DNA of 64,000 nucleotides from Arthrobacter beigongshangensis (GTDB taxonomy: Bacteria > Bacillota > Bacilli > Bacillales_A > Planococcaceae), in the NCBI RefSeq assembly GCF_016820585.1, contig NZ_JADHDX010000003.1, positions 124,001-188,000 of the forward strand. The letters run 5' to 3'. The notes beneath the pieces are model-generated. The model worked only from the letters and a program-made list of their open reading frames with translations. It had not been told where the DNA came from and made no database searches. The position numbers were made by a program, and so were the translations under genes. The first letter of the stretch is position 1; each line of letters opens with the position of its first letter. Positions 26,506 to 35,085 of the stretch are shown in pieces.

Positions 26506-26563
26506 TTGGTAGATACAAAGATCAAAATAAAGTATACGAAACGATTGTTCTTTTGTGCAAGCC

Positions 26564-26597
26564 AGCCCTTTTCATGTAAACGATGAAAAGGGTTTTA
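26564..26597 (+). terminator. Terminator after the BclB-like gene
   Basis: AGCCCTTTTCAT/ATGAAAAGGGTTTT stem. Confidence 0.8.
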
Positions 26598-26731
26598 TGT
26601 ATTTCTACCGGGTACGGCAGTTAAGTCGATTCCTCTAGATGTCAATATGAAAGTGGCTAACAAATCGTAATAAATAGCATTAGTTACGAAGAATTTTAAC
26701 GCCAGTTTAACAACAAGAGGATTTAATAAAA

Positions 26732-26759
26732 AAACACCACCCTCTAGAGGATGATGTTT
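26732..26759 (-). terminator. Minus-strand terminator-like hairpin
   Basis: AAACATCATCCTC and GAGGGTGGTGTTT pair fully on the minus strand (with U-G pairs) and are followed by a T-run there. It would end a minus-strand transcript that runs beyond the abrB-like gene. Confidence 0.55.
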
Positions 26760-26789
26760 ACTGATAAACCTTATAGGTATAATGTTTAA

Positions 26790-26956
26790 AAGAAAAGCCG
26801 CCTTTGCCGTACGGTCTTAGAAAGTTTTAAACCACCACTTCTCAAAGTGGGTGTTCGCAGAAACAATCCTGTTTGTCCTCGTTATCGAAAGAACGAGGTA
26901 TGCCATTCCCGTTTCTAGAAAAAACTCCCGTTTACAGCTTAAAGGTTAAAACTTAA
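26790..26956 (+). ncRNA. Candidate structured non-coding RNA
   Basis: A gene-free stretch behind a TATAAT box (26778-26783). It can form CCACTT/AAGTGG (near 26834-26850), CCTCGTT/AACGAGG (26876-26897), AGAAAC/GTTTCT around the latter, and an end stem AAGTTTTAAACC with GGTTAAAACTT. The rod-like shape with a wide bulge and a GTGGGTGTTC segment is loosely like 6S RNA, but I cannot confirm it. The strand is also uncertain. The rest of 26598-27087 shows only the hairpins listed. Confidence 0.35.
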
Positions 26957-27087
26957 TGTTGATACGCACAACGCAGCTTCTAGAACAAAGTCTACACCAA
27001 TTGAAGTGAATTATCAAATGAAATAGTTGGAAATAGGACATTAAGTATGACTATGAATTAAAGTTTTTCACTATAATTCATAGTCTC

Positions 27088-27357
27088 TTAGCTGTTTTTT
27101 GCGATTTCCTCCAACACAATTTGCGCGCCTTTGGGGCTTAAATACATACCATTCGAGTACATTTTATTCTCAGGCGTAATTTCGCCTGTTACGATACAAG
27201 CTTCATTGACTGTATACTTTCGTAGAATAATTTTATCTTCTTCTACGAATATTTCCATAGGTGAATTAGTGCTTAGATGCAGTGTTTTTCTAAGTTCTTT
27301 TGGGATGACAATTCTTCCAAGCTGGTCAACCTTTCTTACGATACCTAAACTTCGCAT
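27088..27357 (-). CDS. AbrB/SpoVT-type transition-state regulator
   Basis: An 89-residue DNA-binding regulator of the AbrB family. The N-terminal swapped-hairpin domain is clear (VRKVDQLGRIVIPKELRKTL, residues 7-26, with the GRIVIP core). The C-terminal half fits the AbrB/Abh multimerisation domain. Such proteins repress post-exponential genes during growth in Bacillus. ATG has AAAGGAGG upstream. It lies next to the spore-surface locus, but a link is not shown. It could be AbrB itself or Abh. Confidence 0.9.
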   Translation of the reverse strand: MRSLGIVRKVDQLGRIVIPKELRKTLHLSTNSPMEIFVEEDKIILRKYTVNEACIVTGEITPENKMYSNGMYLSPKGAQIVLEEIAKNS

Positions 27358-27540
27358 AGAATCCTCCTTTAAATAATATTTTTAATATAACTTATGCCTA
27401 TTATACTATAAAAAACTAATAAATCCAAAAGTAAGTTCGCGCTCTTATGTATGCTAATCTAGCTTTTGTTTTTTGAAAAAAGATGATGATTGGATGATTT
27501 TTTGTTAAAATGGAAAGGTTGAAGGTGAGGGTATTGAATA

Positions 27541-28413
27541 ATGGCGATACAACAATTTAGAAAAACAGTTATTTTTGAATATATTCAAGTTATTTTTGGG
27601 GCAGCCCTCGTTGGTTTGGCATTTAATATTTTCTTCTTACCGGCGAGGCTGGCAGCAGGCGGAGTTTCAGGAATTAGTACGATTCTTTATGAACTTTTTC
27701 TATTCAATCCGGCTTACGTGCAGTGGCTTATTAATATCCCACTTTTACTACTCGGAGTTGTCCTTGTGGGAAAAGAGTTTAGCTTGAAAACATTAATCGG
27801 TACTTTTTTTGTGCCGTTCGTTATTTGGATAACCGCGGATATCAAGCTCTCTGTCGATAATCCCTTGCTGAGTGCAATTTACGGGGGAATTATGCTTGGT
27901 GTCGGGCTAGGGATTGTTTATCGAGGAAATGGTTCGACAGGTGGAACGGCTTTAATTGCTCAATTGGTGAAGAAATTCACCGGACTTTCGAGTGGTTTTT
28001 CACAGCTACTCGTTGATGGGCTCGTCGTCCTGACATCTGCGTTTGTTTTTAATTTTGAGCTTGCGCTATATGCGATGATTGCTATTTATGTGACAAGTAA
28101 AGTGATTGACTTTGTCCAACTGCAAACGTCTCCAACAAAATTGGTAATGATTATTACGGATAAAGAAGAGGAAGTACAAGCCATCATCAAAGATGAAATT
28201 AACCGTGGCTTAACGAAGATTAAATCAGTTGGCGGCTACTCGAATCAAGAAAAGACGATGATCCTCTGTGTCGTGGAGCAATCAGAGGCTGTTTATTTTA
28301 AAAAAGTACTTCAAAAGCTTGAACCAACTTCGTTTGTTATTTTCTTGAATGCGTCGGAAATTCTCGGTCGTGGTTTTTCAAGGGCACAAGTGGACGGAGA
28401 TGTAGAGAAATAG
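27541..28413 (+). CDS. YitT family membrane protein (DUF161/DUF2179)
   Basis: A 290-residue protein with five or six membrane helices (residues 10-200, with GGVSGIST and the GGTALIAQL segments of YitT proteins) and a soluble C-terminal DUF2179 domain (residues 205-285). Function is unknown in the family. ATG at 27541 follows a GAGGG stretch. Monocistronic with its own terminator. Confidence 0.9.
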   Translation: MAIQQFRKTVIFEYIQVIFGAALVGLAFNIFFLPARLAAGGVSGISTILYELFLFNPAYVQWLINIPLLLLGVVLVGKEFSLKTLIGTFFVPFVIWITADIKLSVDNPLLSAIYGGIMLGVGLGIVYRGNGSTGGTALIAQLVKKFTGLSSGFSQLLVDGLVVLTSAFVFNFELALYAMIAIYVTSKVIDFVQLQTSPTKLVMIITDKEEEVQAIIKDEINRGLTKIKSVGGYSNQEKTMILCVVEQSEAVYFKKVLQKLEPTSFVIFLNASEILGRGFSRAQVDGDVEK

Positions 28414-28420
28414 TAATCGC

Positions 28421-28462
28421 AAAATAACTCACTACGTGATAAACGTATGTGGGTTATTTTTG
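28421..28462 (+). terminator. Terminator after the yitT-like gene
   Basis: AAAATAACTCAC/GTGGGTTATTTTT stem. Confidence 0.75.
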
Positions 28463-28525
28463 TTTGTTGCGATAAAGGGAGGTTTTTTTAATGAAGTTGT
28501 TGAAAGGTACTAGTAGGAAAAATCA

Positions 28526-28706
28526 CTTTATCTGAACTCAGATAAAGCCTTCGGCGGATGTCATGGATTTTTACGGGGTGCTTAAGAAGGCAGCCTAAGT
28601 GCGCGACGTCCTGTCGCAGTAAGGAAGGATCAGTTCAATCCTTCCCCCCTGTAGGCCTAAAGCTCGAAAAAATCCGGACGCAATTATGCCGGGCCATAAT
28701 TGATTA
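28526..28706 (+). repeat. Dispersed structured repeat, copy D (full, long)
   Basis: Left hairpin TTTATCTGA/TCAGATAAA, the box GCCTTCGGCGGATGTCAT, and a long stem GGATTTTT/AAAAATCC. It encloses a branched centre with a hairpin GGAAGGAT/ATCCTTCC, then right hairpin AATTATGCC/GGCCATAATT. It ends 17 bases before the next start codon. The flanks share AAAGGGAGG (28474-28482 and 28706-28714). Confidence 0.85.
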
Positions 28707-28722
28707 AAGGGAGGAAAAAGCA

Positions 28723-29202
28723 ATGACATTTTCAGTAGAACGGGTTGAGGATTTACAGGCAATTACGATTTCTCATTTAGTAAAAGAAAGTGAAACGGAA
28801 GGCTATCGTTTTTTATCACGCCTCGTTAATGATTTTCAAGATGGTACCAATCGGTTTAACAAACCTGGAGAGGCCTTATTCGCTGTTCAAAATGAAGCTG
28901 GCAATGTTGTTGCGATTGGTGGTGTCAATCAATCACCTTTTTCCGACGATACACAAGTTGCACGTTTGCAAAGGTTTTACGTGTTAGACGATGCGAGGCG
29001 GCAAGGTGTAGGCTCGCTTTTGCTTAAACAAATTATTGACCATTCTCGTGGTACATTCAATGAAATGACTGTTCGAACAGAATCCTCGAAGGCAGATGCT
29101 TTTTATCGGTCGAATGGGTTTGAATTAGATGATTCTGCTTCCGAGACAACGCATGTGATGCAGTTGAGGGGTTTTATCAATAAAGAAATGGAAAATGATT
29201 AA
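28723..29202 (+). CDS. GNAT family N-acetyltransferase
   Basis: A 159-residue acetyltransferase of unknown substrate. The acetyl-CoA pyrophosphate-binding motif is DDARRQGVGSLLLKQ near residue 90, after a beta strand LQRFYV. ATG has AAAGGGAGG eight bases upstream. It lies directly behind repeat copy D, so its mRNA leader very likely contains that element. Confidence 0.85.
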   Translation: MTFSVERVEDLQAITISHLVKESETEGYRFLSRLVNDFQDGTNRFNKPGEALFAVQNEAGNVVAIGGVNQSPFSDDTQVARLQRFYVLDDARRQGVGSLLLKQIIDHSRGTFNEMTVRTESSKADAFYRSNGFELDDSASETTHVMQLRGFINKEMEND

Positions 29203-29221
29203 GTCAACCTATCCTTATAAA

Positions 29222-29271
29222 ACTCCGTTTGGCAACTTAAAACAAGATACATGCCAGTTGCCAAACGGAGT
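29222..29271 (+). terminator. Long perfect inverted repeat after the GNAT gene
   Basis: A 16-bp perfect stem (ACTCCGTTTGGCAACT/AGTTGCCAAACGGAGT) with an 18-base loop. It lacks a T-run. Confidence 0.55.
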
Positions 29272-29297
29272 CATGTCTTCAAAGAAGGGGTGAGTGC

Positions 29298-29837
29298 ATG
29301 GAAAGTAATGGTCATGCGCTAGTGATTGGCGGAACGGGTATGCTTGCTGGGGTTTGTATCGATCTTGCACGTGATGGCTATTCCGTTTCTGTCATTGGTC
29401 GTGCAGTACCGAAATTTAAACGGTTACAAGTAGAAAGTCCACCGAATTCTATATTTCCACTTATAACTGATTATGATACAGACGCTGTCTTTGACGAAAT
29501 TAATAAAGCGATTAGGAAACGCGGTCCGTTTAACCTTATTATCAGCTGGACACCCAATTACAGTGTGCTTGAGCATATTTGTGAGTTGAATCATGGGGCT
29601 AAATCTTTTCGGTTATTTCATGTAAAGGGTAGTCGGCGATATTTCGAAGATGAGCCCATTCAAATTCCTAGTCAGTGTAACTATCGAAAAGTCTTTTTAG
29701 GATTTGTAATGGAAGATAGGGGTTCACGTTGGCTCACACACGATGAGATTGCGCATGGAGTCATTCAACAAATCACCGCCGATGAAAAAGAGGGAATAAT
29801 AGGTCAAATACATCCTTATGAAGCACGGCCGGGTTAA
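29298..29837 (+). CDS. Short-chain dehydrogenase-like NAD(P)-binding protein
   Basis: A 179-residue, short Rossmann-fold protein. The nucleotide-binding GGTGMLAG is at residues 12-19. The catalytic SDR YxxxK motif is not clearly present (a YR follows QCNYRKVF), and the length is shorter than classical SDR enzymes, so activity is uncertain. ATG has GAAGGGGTGAG upstream. It is the first gene of a run of small accessory genes. Confidence 0.7.
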   Translation: MESNGHALVIGGTGMLAGVCIDLARDGYSVSVIGRAVPKFKRLQVESPPNSIFPLITDYDTDAVFDEINKAIRKRGPFNLIISWTPNYSVLEHICELNHGAKSFRLFHVKGSRRYFEDEPIQIPSQCNYRKVFLGFVMEDRGSRWLTHDEIAHGVIQQITADEKEGIIGQIHPYEARPG

Positions 29838-29903
29838 GTTTTCAATCGAAAGATATATCTGCGGAATAGGAGAATACGGAAATAATAAGAAATGAGGATA
29901 TTG

Positions 29904-30467
29904 ATGTTGAAGCGGAAATTTGGAAATAGGTATGATTGGAAACGGGTGAAAAAGAGGGCGTATACCGAGCTCTTCATTGAAACGGAAGCATTTAAGGGGT
30001 ATGTTAGTCTGCTTCATATGAAGGAAGTTATGGAGCCCCTTTACATGAGCTACGAAGGTAGGACGGTTTGCATTGGAAATGACGGCTATTATTGGATGCA
30101 ACATTTTCCGGAAGGGCAGCAATATTCGGTTACTACAGTATTTGATCCTTCTGGCAGCATTGTGCAATGGTATATCGATATCTGTAAAGAGATAGGGTAC
30201 TGCACGAAAAATGGTCCGTGGATGGATGATTTGTATTTGGACCTCATTGTATTGCCAACTGGGGAAGTGATTGAAAAGGATATTGATGAGTTGGAAATCG
30301 CCTTTAAGAACAATGAGATTTCCGTTAGTGAATATGAAACTGCCTGGGCGGAGTTTAAAAGGCTGAAAATCTTATTGGCAGAGGGACGTTTGAAATTAAA
30401 GGAATTGACGATACCCCATTTCAAACTGTTAGCTCAAACGGTGAACGATAAGGAAAGGGACGGTTGA
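29904..30467 (+). CDS. DUF402 domain protein
   Basis: A 187-residue member of the DUF402 (FomD/Ntdp-like) family. The W-Y-IDICKEIG segment near residue 90 and the DDLYLDLIVLPTG segment near residue 112 hold the acidic residues that bind metal in this family, some members of which cut nucleoside di- or triphosphates. ATG at 29904 has GAGG upstream; ATG at 29892 lacks one. The next gene starts a base after this stop, so both are coupled. Confidence 0.85.
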   Translation: MLKRKFGNRYDWKRVKKRAYTELFIETEAFKGYVSLLHMKEVMEPLYMSYEGRTVCIGNDGYYWMQHFPEGQQYSVTTVFDPSGSIVQWYIDICKEIGYCTKNGPWMDDLYLDLIVLPTGEVIEKDIDELEIAFKNNEISVSEYETAWAEFKRLKILLAEGRLKLKELTIPHFKLLAQTVNDKERDG

Positions 30468-30468
30468 C

Positions 30469-30987
30469 GTGTTAATTCGCAAGGCGGAATTAGAAGATGC
30501 GGTAGGTATTGCGAAAGTCCATGTGGATAGCTGGCGGACGACGTATAAGGGAATTGTGCCGGATACGTATTTAGCTAGTCTGTCGTACGAAAGCCGTGAG
30601 AAGATATGGATGAATGGCATAGAGCAAAATAATGTATACATAGTAGAAGATGATAATGGCCAGATTGTGGGATTTGCTTCAGGTGGCAAAGAGCGTACTG
30701 GTAAATATGAAGCCTATGTTGGTGAACTTTATGCTATTTACTTATTAGAAGCGCAGCAAGGGAATGGGCTTGGACGAAAGTTAGTCCAGACGGTAGTGGA
30801 TGATTTAAAAGAGAAAAAGCTGAACTCGATGCTCATTTGGGCACTCAAAGAAAACCCTGCATGCCGTTTTTATGAAACGCTTGGAGGAAAGGAAGTCGAC
30901 ACTGCAGAAATCGAAATTGAAGGCAAGAAGTTGAGTGAAATCGCCTATGGATGGGATGATCTTACTAATTTGAAAGGGCGAGAATAA
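30469..30987 (+). CDS. GNAT family N-acetyltransferase
   Basis: A 172-residue acetyltransferase. The opening IRKAELEDAVGIAKVHVDSWRTTYKGI is typical of YvbK/PhnO-like GNATs (cited only in outline), and the acetyl-CoA site is AQQGNGLGRKLVQ near residue 100. Start is GTG just after the DUF402 stop. Its stop overlaps the start of the DUF2087 gene. The substrate is unknown. Confidence 0.87.
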   Translation: MLIRKAELEDAVGIAKVHVDSWRTTYKGIVPDTYLASLSYESREKIWMNGIEQNNVYIVEDDNGQIVGFASGGKERTGKYEAYVGELYAIYLLEAQQGNGLGRKLVQTVVDDLKEKKLNSMLIWALKENPACRFYETLGGKEVDTAEIEIEGKKLSEIAYGWDDLTNLKGRE

Positions 30988-31292
30988 TGGATGAACGTTT
31001 TTTAATTACGGATGAAGAAAGAGAAAAAGTGTTGGGGAATTATTTCAAGCAAGGTACAAATGGTCCGCTTGATGTATTTCCAAGTAAGGAAAAAAGAAAA
31101 TACATTATTGCACAGGAAATTATTAAGCGTTTTGACGTTGGAAAAGTCTATTTGGAAAAAGAGGTAAATGAATTATTAATAACAATCCATGATGACTTTG
31201 CTACGATTAGACGATTTTTGATTGATTATCGTTTTATGAATCGCAGTGATGATGGTAGGGAGTATTGGATTGATGATGTTGATTCAAAATGA
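30987..31292 (+). CDS. DUF2087 domain protein
   Basis: A 101-residue small basic-acidic protein with the DUF2087 pattern (FPSKEKRKYIIAQEI near residue 33 and DFATIRRFLIDYRFM near residue 71), often found fused or next to transcription regulators. Its ATG overlaps the upstream GNAT stop, and its end overlaps the start of the broken nucleotidyltransferase gene. It may be a nucleic-acid-binding protein, but this is inferred. Confidence 0.82.
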   Translation: MDERFLITDEEREKVLGNYFKQGTNGPLDVFPSKEKRKYIIAQEIIKRFDVGKVYLEKEVNELLITIHDDFATIRRFLIDYRFMNRSDDGREYWIDDVDSK

Positions 31293-31846
31293 AGAAGATA
31301 TTATTAACCTTATTCAAGAAGACGAATGGATGATGGACCTATTAAGTTGTGCTAAATCATTGAATTTACCTGATTGGTGGATTTGTGCGATCTAAAATTT
31401 GGGACGTGATGCATGTTTTCGATGAAAGAACTCCGCTTCCAGACATTGATGTAATCTATTACGATCAATTGAATGTTGAAGAGAGTGTAGAGAAGAATCA
31501 CGAGGAAGCATTGAATAAACTACTTCCTACTGTCCACTGGTCAGTCAAAAATCAGGCAAGAATGCATATGACAAATCATATTCCTCCCTATTCATCATCC
31601 GCTGATGCAATTGCAAAATTTCCCGAAACGGCAACAGCTTTAGGTGTGAAGCTAGTTGAGAGAAACAATGTCATTTTGACGGCGCCTCATGGTATACAGG
31701 ATGTTGTCAATTTGATAGTGAAGCCGACTCCTTATTTCTTGGAATCGCAGGACAGGTTGATGATTTATGAAAAAAGGGTTAGGAAAAAGAATTGGCAAGC
31801 TAGATGGAGTAATATTGAAGTGATGAACTTGGGGCTACTTAAATAG
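31276..31846 (+). pseudogene. Nucleotidyltransferase-like gene (DUF925) broken by a frameshift
   Basis: The first part (31276-31395) starts MLIQNEED and runs to NLPDWWICA, then stops. The second part (31385-31846) resumes with VRSKIWD and runs to the end with the expected domain (PLPDIDVIYYD catalytic Asp region, TAPHGIQDVVNLIVKPT). The family normally reads WWIxAGFVRxKxWD across the junction. The missing GF codons fit loss of one copy of an 11-base tandem direct repeat of form GGATTTGTGCG, giving a -11 frameshift. Overlap with the previous gene suggests it was once coupled to it. Confidence 0.75.
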
Positions 31847-31856
31847 GGGGATCTGT

Positions 31857-32987
31857 ATGGATTTTAAAGTAAATTGTTCTTTATTTATAAATGCGATGTC
31901 TGATATTAATAAAGTTATTTCATCAAGAAATGTTATTCCGATACTTGCTGGAATAAAAATAGAGGCCAACAAAAATGGCTTAACCTTAACGGGAAGCAAT
32001 TCGGATGTAGTTATAGAAAGAACAATTCCTTCTTTCATTAATGAAGAAAAAGTTGTGGAAATAAGTGAATTTGGTAGTGTTGTTGTACTATCAAAATATT
32101 TAAATGAACTCATAAAAAAATTACCTGATGATATTCATATGAAAGCAGATTTCAATGGTTCAGTCACAATTAAATCAGGGACTATTGAAACGAGGCTAAA
32201 TGGATTTGATTCGAATGAATATCCAAAACTCCCGGAGATGGACCGTGAGAATAACGTGAAGGTCCCGTTTGGAAAATTAACAGAGGCTATAAAACAAACT
32301 GTGTTTGCTGTTGCTAAAAGTGAGTCTAGACCCGTACTAACGGGTGTGAAAATGGAGTTTGAACAAAATAAGCTGATTTGTACCGCAACTGACTCACATA
32401 GATTAGCGCGGAGGGAAGTACATATACAATCGGACATACAAGAATCATTTATCGTTCCAAGTACGAGTCTGTCTGAATTGATGCATCTGAAAGAGTCTGA
32501 GTCTTCAACCTTAGATATCTATTATACAAATAGCTTCATCGTATTTAAGACTGCTAATAGTTCACTTTATTCGAGGTTAATAGAAGGAAGCTTTCCAAAC
32601 GTCCAAGCCCTAGTACCTTCAGAATCAAAATCTACGGTAACAATTAACACGAAAGCACTAATGGAGGGGATTGACCGAGCTTGTGTTTTCTCGACTGAAT
32701 GGAAAAATAACAACGTCAATTTAGAAATTGTAAATGATGCAAGGATTAAAATAGCATCAAATGCTACAGAAGTTGGAATGATTGAGGAATATCAAAAAAT
32801 TATAGAAATGGATGGTCAGGACGACATCCAAATGACTTTTGATGGTCGCTTTATGCTGGATGCGCTGAAAGGGATACAAGAAGAAAATGTAACAATAAGT
32901 TTTGGTGGCATGATGAAGCCGATTGTCATTAAACCACAACATAGCGGGGCTTGTTTACACCTGATCTCGCCATTGCGGACTTATTAA
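31857..32987 (+). CDS. Second DNA polymerase III beta subunit (sliding clamp) paralogue
   Basis: A 376-residue three-domain sliding clamp. Domain 1 opens with the FINAMSDINKVISSRNVIPILAGI pattern of DnaN (outline), and domain 2 has CTATDSHRLARREV near residue 170. The C-terminus ends ISPLRTY where Bacillus DnaN usually has ILPVRTY. That is next to the pocket where polymerase and repair proteins bind. It is not near dnaA, recF or gyrB, so it is not the main dnaN. A canonical chromosomal copy must exist elsewhere. ATG has AGGGGG upstream. Confidence 0.88.
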   Translation: MDFKVNCSLFINAMSDINKVISSRNVIPILAGIKIEANKNGLTLTGSNSDVVIERTIPSFINEEKVVEISEFGSVVVLSKYLNELIKKLPDDIHMKADFNGSVTIKSGTIETRLNGFDSNEYPKLPEMDRENNVKVPFGKLTEAIKQTVFAVAKSESRPVLTGVKMEFEQNKLICTATDSHRLARREVHIQSDIQESFIVPSTSLSELMHLKESESSTLDIYYTNSFIVFKTANSSLYSRLIEGSFPNVQALVPSESKSTVTINTKALMEGIDRACVFSTEWKNNNVNLEIVNDARIKIASNATEVGMIEEYQKIIEMDGQDDIQMTFDGRFMLDALKGIQEENVTISFGGMMKPIVIKPQHSGACLHLISPLRTY

Positions 32988-33029
32988 AATAAGAATAAAA
33001 AAATTAAGAGAAATAGGCGGTAGTGAGCA

Positions 33030-33473
33030 ATGAATAACGCAGCACAAAAATATTGGGATGAATTTTGGAAGGCGGAGGGGAAACCAACATCTGTTACTGC
33101 ATGGATGTTTGGTGGTTTGCCTGATGAGCTTGCACAGCTTGTCATAGATGGGAAAAAGACAGCGACGTGTTCAGGACATGTACTCTATGAGCTGGAGAAT
33201 GAGGCATTGCCTCGGGTAAATGACTACAGCATTATTTTAAATAGTGAGGAACAGCCGGTTGCCATTATTAAAACGGTTGAAGTGTCATTTGTGCCGATGA
33301 ATCAAGTGTCGGAGGAATTCGCGGTAGCTGAAGGTGAAGGACCTTATGAAGCCTGGAAATCAGCGCACGTAACATTTTTCACTGGTGAATTAGAGAATCA
33401 TGGACTTGAATTTTCAGAGGATATGCTTCTTGTTTGCGAACGATTTACGCTGATTGACGTAAAGAATAAGTAA
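33030..33473 (+). CDS. ASCH domain protein
   Basis: A 147-residue ASCH (PUA-like) protein, with GKKTATCSGHVLYE near residue 40 and a C-terminal FTLIDV strand. ASCH proteins bind RNA or act as amidohydrolases on modified nucleosides (YqfB type). ATG has GGCGG near and follows the clamp gene by about 40 bases. It is part of the accessory gene run; the exact role is unknown. Confidence 0.85.
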   Translation: MNNAAQKYWDEFWKAEGKPTSVTAWMFGGLPDELAQLVIDGKKTATCSGHVLYELENEALPRVNDYSIILNSEEQPVAIIKTVEVSFVPMNQVSEEFAVAEGEGPYEAWKSAHVTFFTGELENHGLEFSEDMLLVCERFTLIDVKNK

Positions 33474-33524
33474 GATGGAGAAAGTGCTTGTATGTAGCAC
33501 TATTTAATAGGAGTGGAAATAGTA

Positions 33525-34340
33525 ATGTTGACCACAACACTAGAAAGTTATCTCGATGATAGAATACCACAGTTAACGCCGGAAATTAGGCAAGAAATGT
33601 TGAGTGAGATTGGCAATCCAGATAGTTATTTGCGTGACAATCTAATTTATATAAGCTTCGGAAAATTGATTTTTTCGGATCAATTAACCTCGGAAGAAAT
33701 CGAGGCGTTACTTGAAGTTGTAGTAGGGGAAGATTACCTGTGCTACAGTCTTGGAGAGTTTGGAACCGATTCCGTTTTCACAAGATCCTTTTCTGCACTT
33801 GTCATAGCAGCGATTATCGAATACGACATAGAGAAGAAAGTTGTGAAATCAGAACTTGTGCAACACACTGTAAATAAGGTCATTCACTATATGGTGGAAG
33901 AACAAGATACACGAGGGTTTATTGAAGGAAAAGGATGGGCGCATGCCGTTGCACATGGTGCGGACGTGTTGGATGCCTTAGCAAAACATCCTTTCCTTAA
34001 TAAAGAAGACATCGGTCGAATTCTTCACGCGATTCAACATTGCCTATGTATGCAAGTGGATTATTTGGATGAAGAGGAGGAACGGCTGGCGAACATAATC
34101 GCTTCCTTACTGGAGCACCAAAATGCTGAACGGGATATCCAAGCCTGGATGGCAGGGTTGACTGGAATGGTCGAAACACACTTGGATGAAAATAAAGGGT
34201 CAATTGACGCCTATCATACTAAACGGACAGTAAAGAATTTCTTGAAAGCTGTGTATATTATGTTGAACTCAAAAGAGATTGGTGTAGAGAGTAACAAGAA
34301 GATTTTTCAAGTTCTAGAAAAATGGATGTACCTTCGTTAG
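33525..34340 (+). CDS. DUF2785 domain protein
   Basis: A 271-residue helical protein. The GKGWAHAVAHGADVLDALA segment near residue 145 is the DUF2785 signature. Function is unknown. ATG at 33525 has AGGAG eleven bases upstream; a GTG at 33513 lies too near that site. It is the last gene before a short gap, and its length fits the family. Confidence 0.8.
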   Translation: MLTTTLESYLDDRIPQLTPEIRQEMLSEIGNPDSYLRDNLIYISFGKLIFSDQLTSEEIEALLEVVVGEDYLCYSLGEFGTDSVFTRSFSALVIAAIIEYDIEKKVVKSELVQHTVNKVIHYMVEEQDTRGFIEGKGWAHAVAHGADVLDALAKHPFLNKEDIGRILHAIQHCLCMQVDYLDEEEERLANIIASLLEHQNAERDIQAWMAGLTGMVETHLDENKGSIDAYHTKRTVKNFLKAVYIMLNSKEIGVESNKKIFQVLEKWMYLR

Positions 34341-34420
34341 AGACCATCGCAATTATCTTTTCCTGACATTGTGCATAGTATCTAATGAAACTAAATCCAG
34401 GTCAGGGAAGGTGAAAGCGC

Positions 34421-35071
34421 ATGTATTACCCATATGTACAACAATATACACATCAGCAACGCCGAGTTATGACCGTTACAGGAATCGGCAATTTGCCAGT
34501 TGCACCGGATACTGTGCAAATTCAGTTGGAAGTACATACAGAAAGTCAACAACTGAGTCAGGCACAGCAGGAAATTGCTGCTGTGATGAACCAAGTGATT
34601 GAGTCATTATTGCAATTAGGAATTGGCAGAGAGAATATCCAAACTGTGTCTTACAATGTTTTTCCGCAGTACGATTATGTCGAAGGAAAGCAAGTGTTCA
34701 GGGGCTATGAGGTTACAAATGCAATTTCTATTAAAACGACTAACATCCAACAGGTCGGAAATGTGATAGATGTTGCCGTTCAAAACGGTGTGAATAATGT
34801 ATCAAACATTCAATTCACGGTTGGGGATGAACAATTATACTATCAACGAGCATTGAGTTTAGCTTTAAAGAATGCTTTAGCAAAAGCGCAAACAATAGCT
34901 GATACGATGCAACTTCAGATTGACCCTACGCCGATTAAAATTGTCGAAGGGCATAGGGCTGAATCTGTGGCAACTCGAATGTTTGCGGCAAAAGAAATGA
35001 GAGGATCTACACCGATTGAACAAGGGGAAATCGTGATTAACGCTACAGTAGAGGTGCAATTTCAGTATTGA
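34421..35071 (+). CDS. SIMPL (DUF541) domain protein
   Basis: A 216-residue SIMPL-domain protein. It shows the VTGIGNLPVAPDTVQIQ opening (residues 13-29) and a YDYVEGKQVFRGYEVTNAISI stretch (given in outline). Two repeated halves have alternating strand and helix, as in BP26-like proteins. No signal peptide is seen, unlike many family members. GTGAAAGCGC precedes the ATG. Function unknown; a regulatory or stress role is reported for some homologues. Confidence 0.85.
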   Translation: MYYPYVQQYTHQQRRVMTVTGIGNLPVAPDTVQIQLEVHTESQQLSQAQQEIAAVMNQVIESLLQLGIGRENIQTVSYNVFPQYDYVEGKQVFRGYEVTNAISIKTTNIQQVGNVIDVAVQNGVNNVSNIQFTVGDEQLYYQRALSLALKNALAKAQTIADTMQLQIDPTPIKIVEGHRAESVATRMFAAKEMRGSTPIEQGEIVINATVEVQFQY

Positions 35072-35085
35072 AGAAAAGGTAGTGA

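Noticed and set aside
26790-26956. Naming this stretch 6S RNA, SRP RNA or tmRNA outright.
   Set aside because: No diagnostic SRP GGAAGCAGC loop or tmRNA tag frame is present, and the 6S similarity is only in shape, so it is listed as a candidate only.
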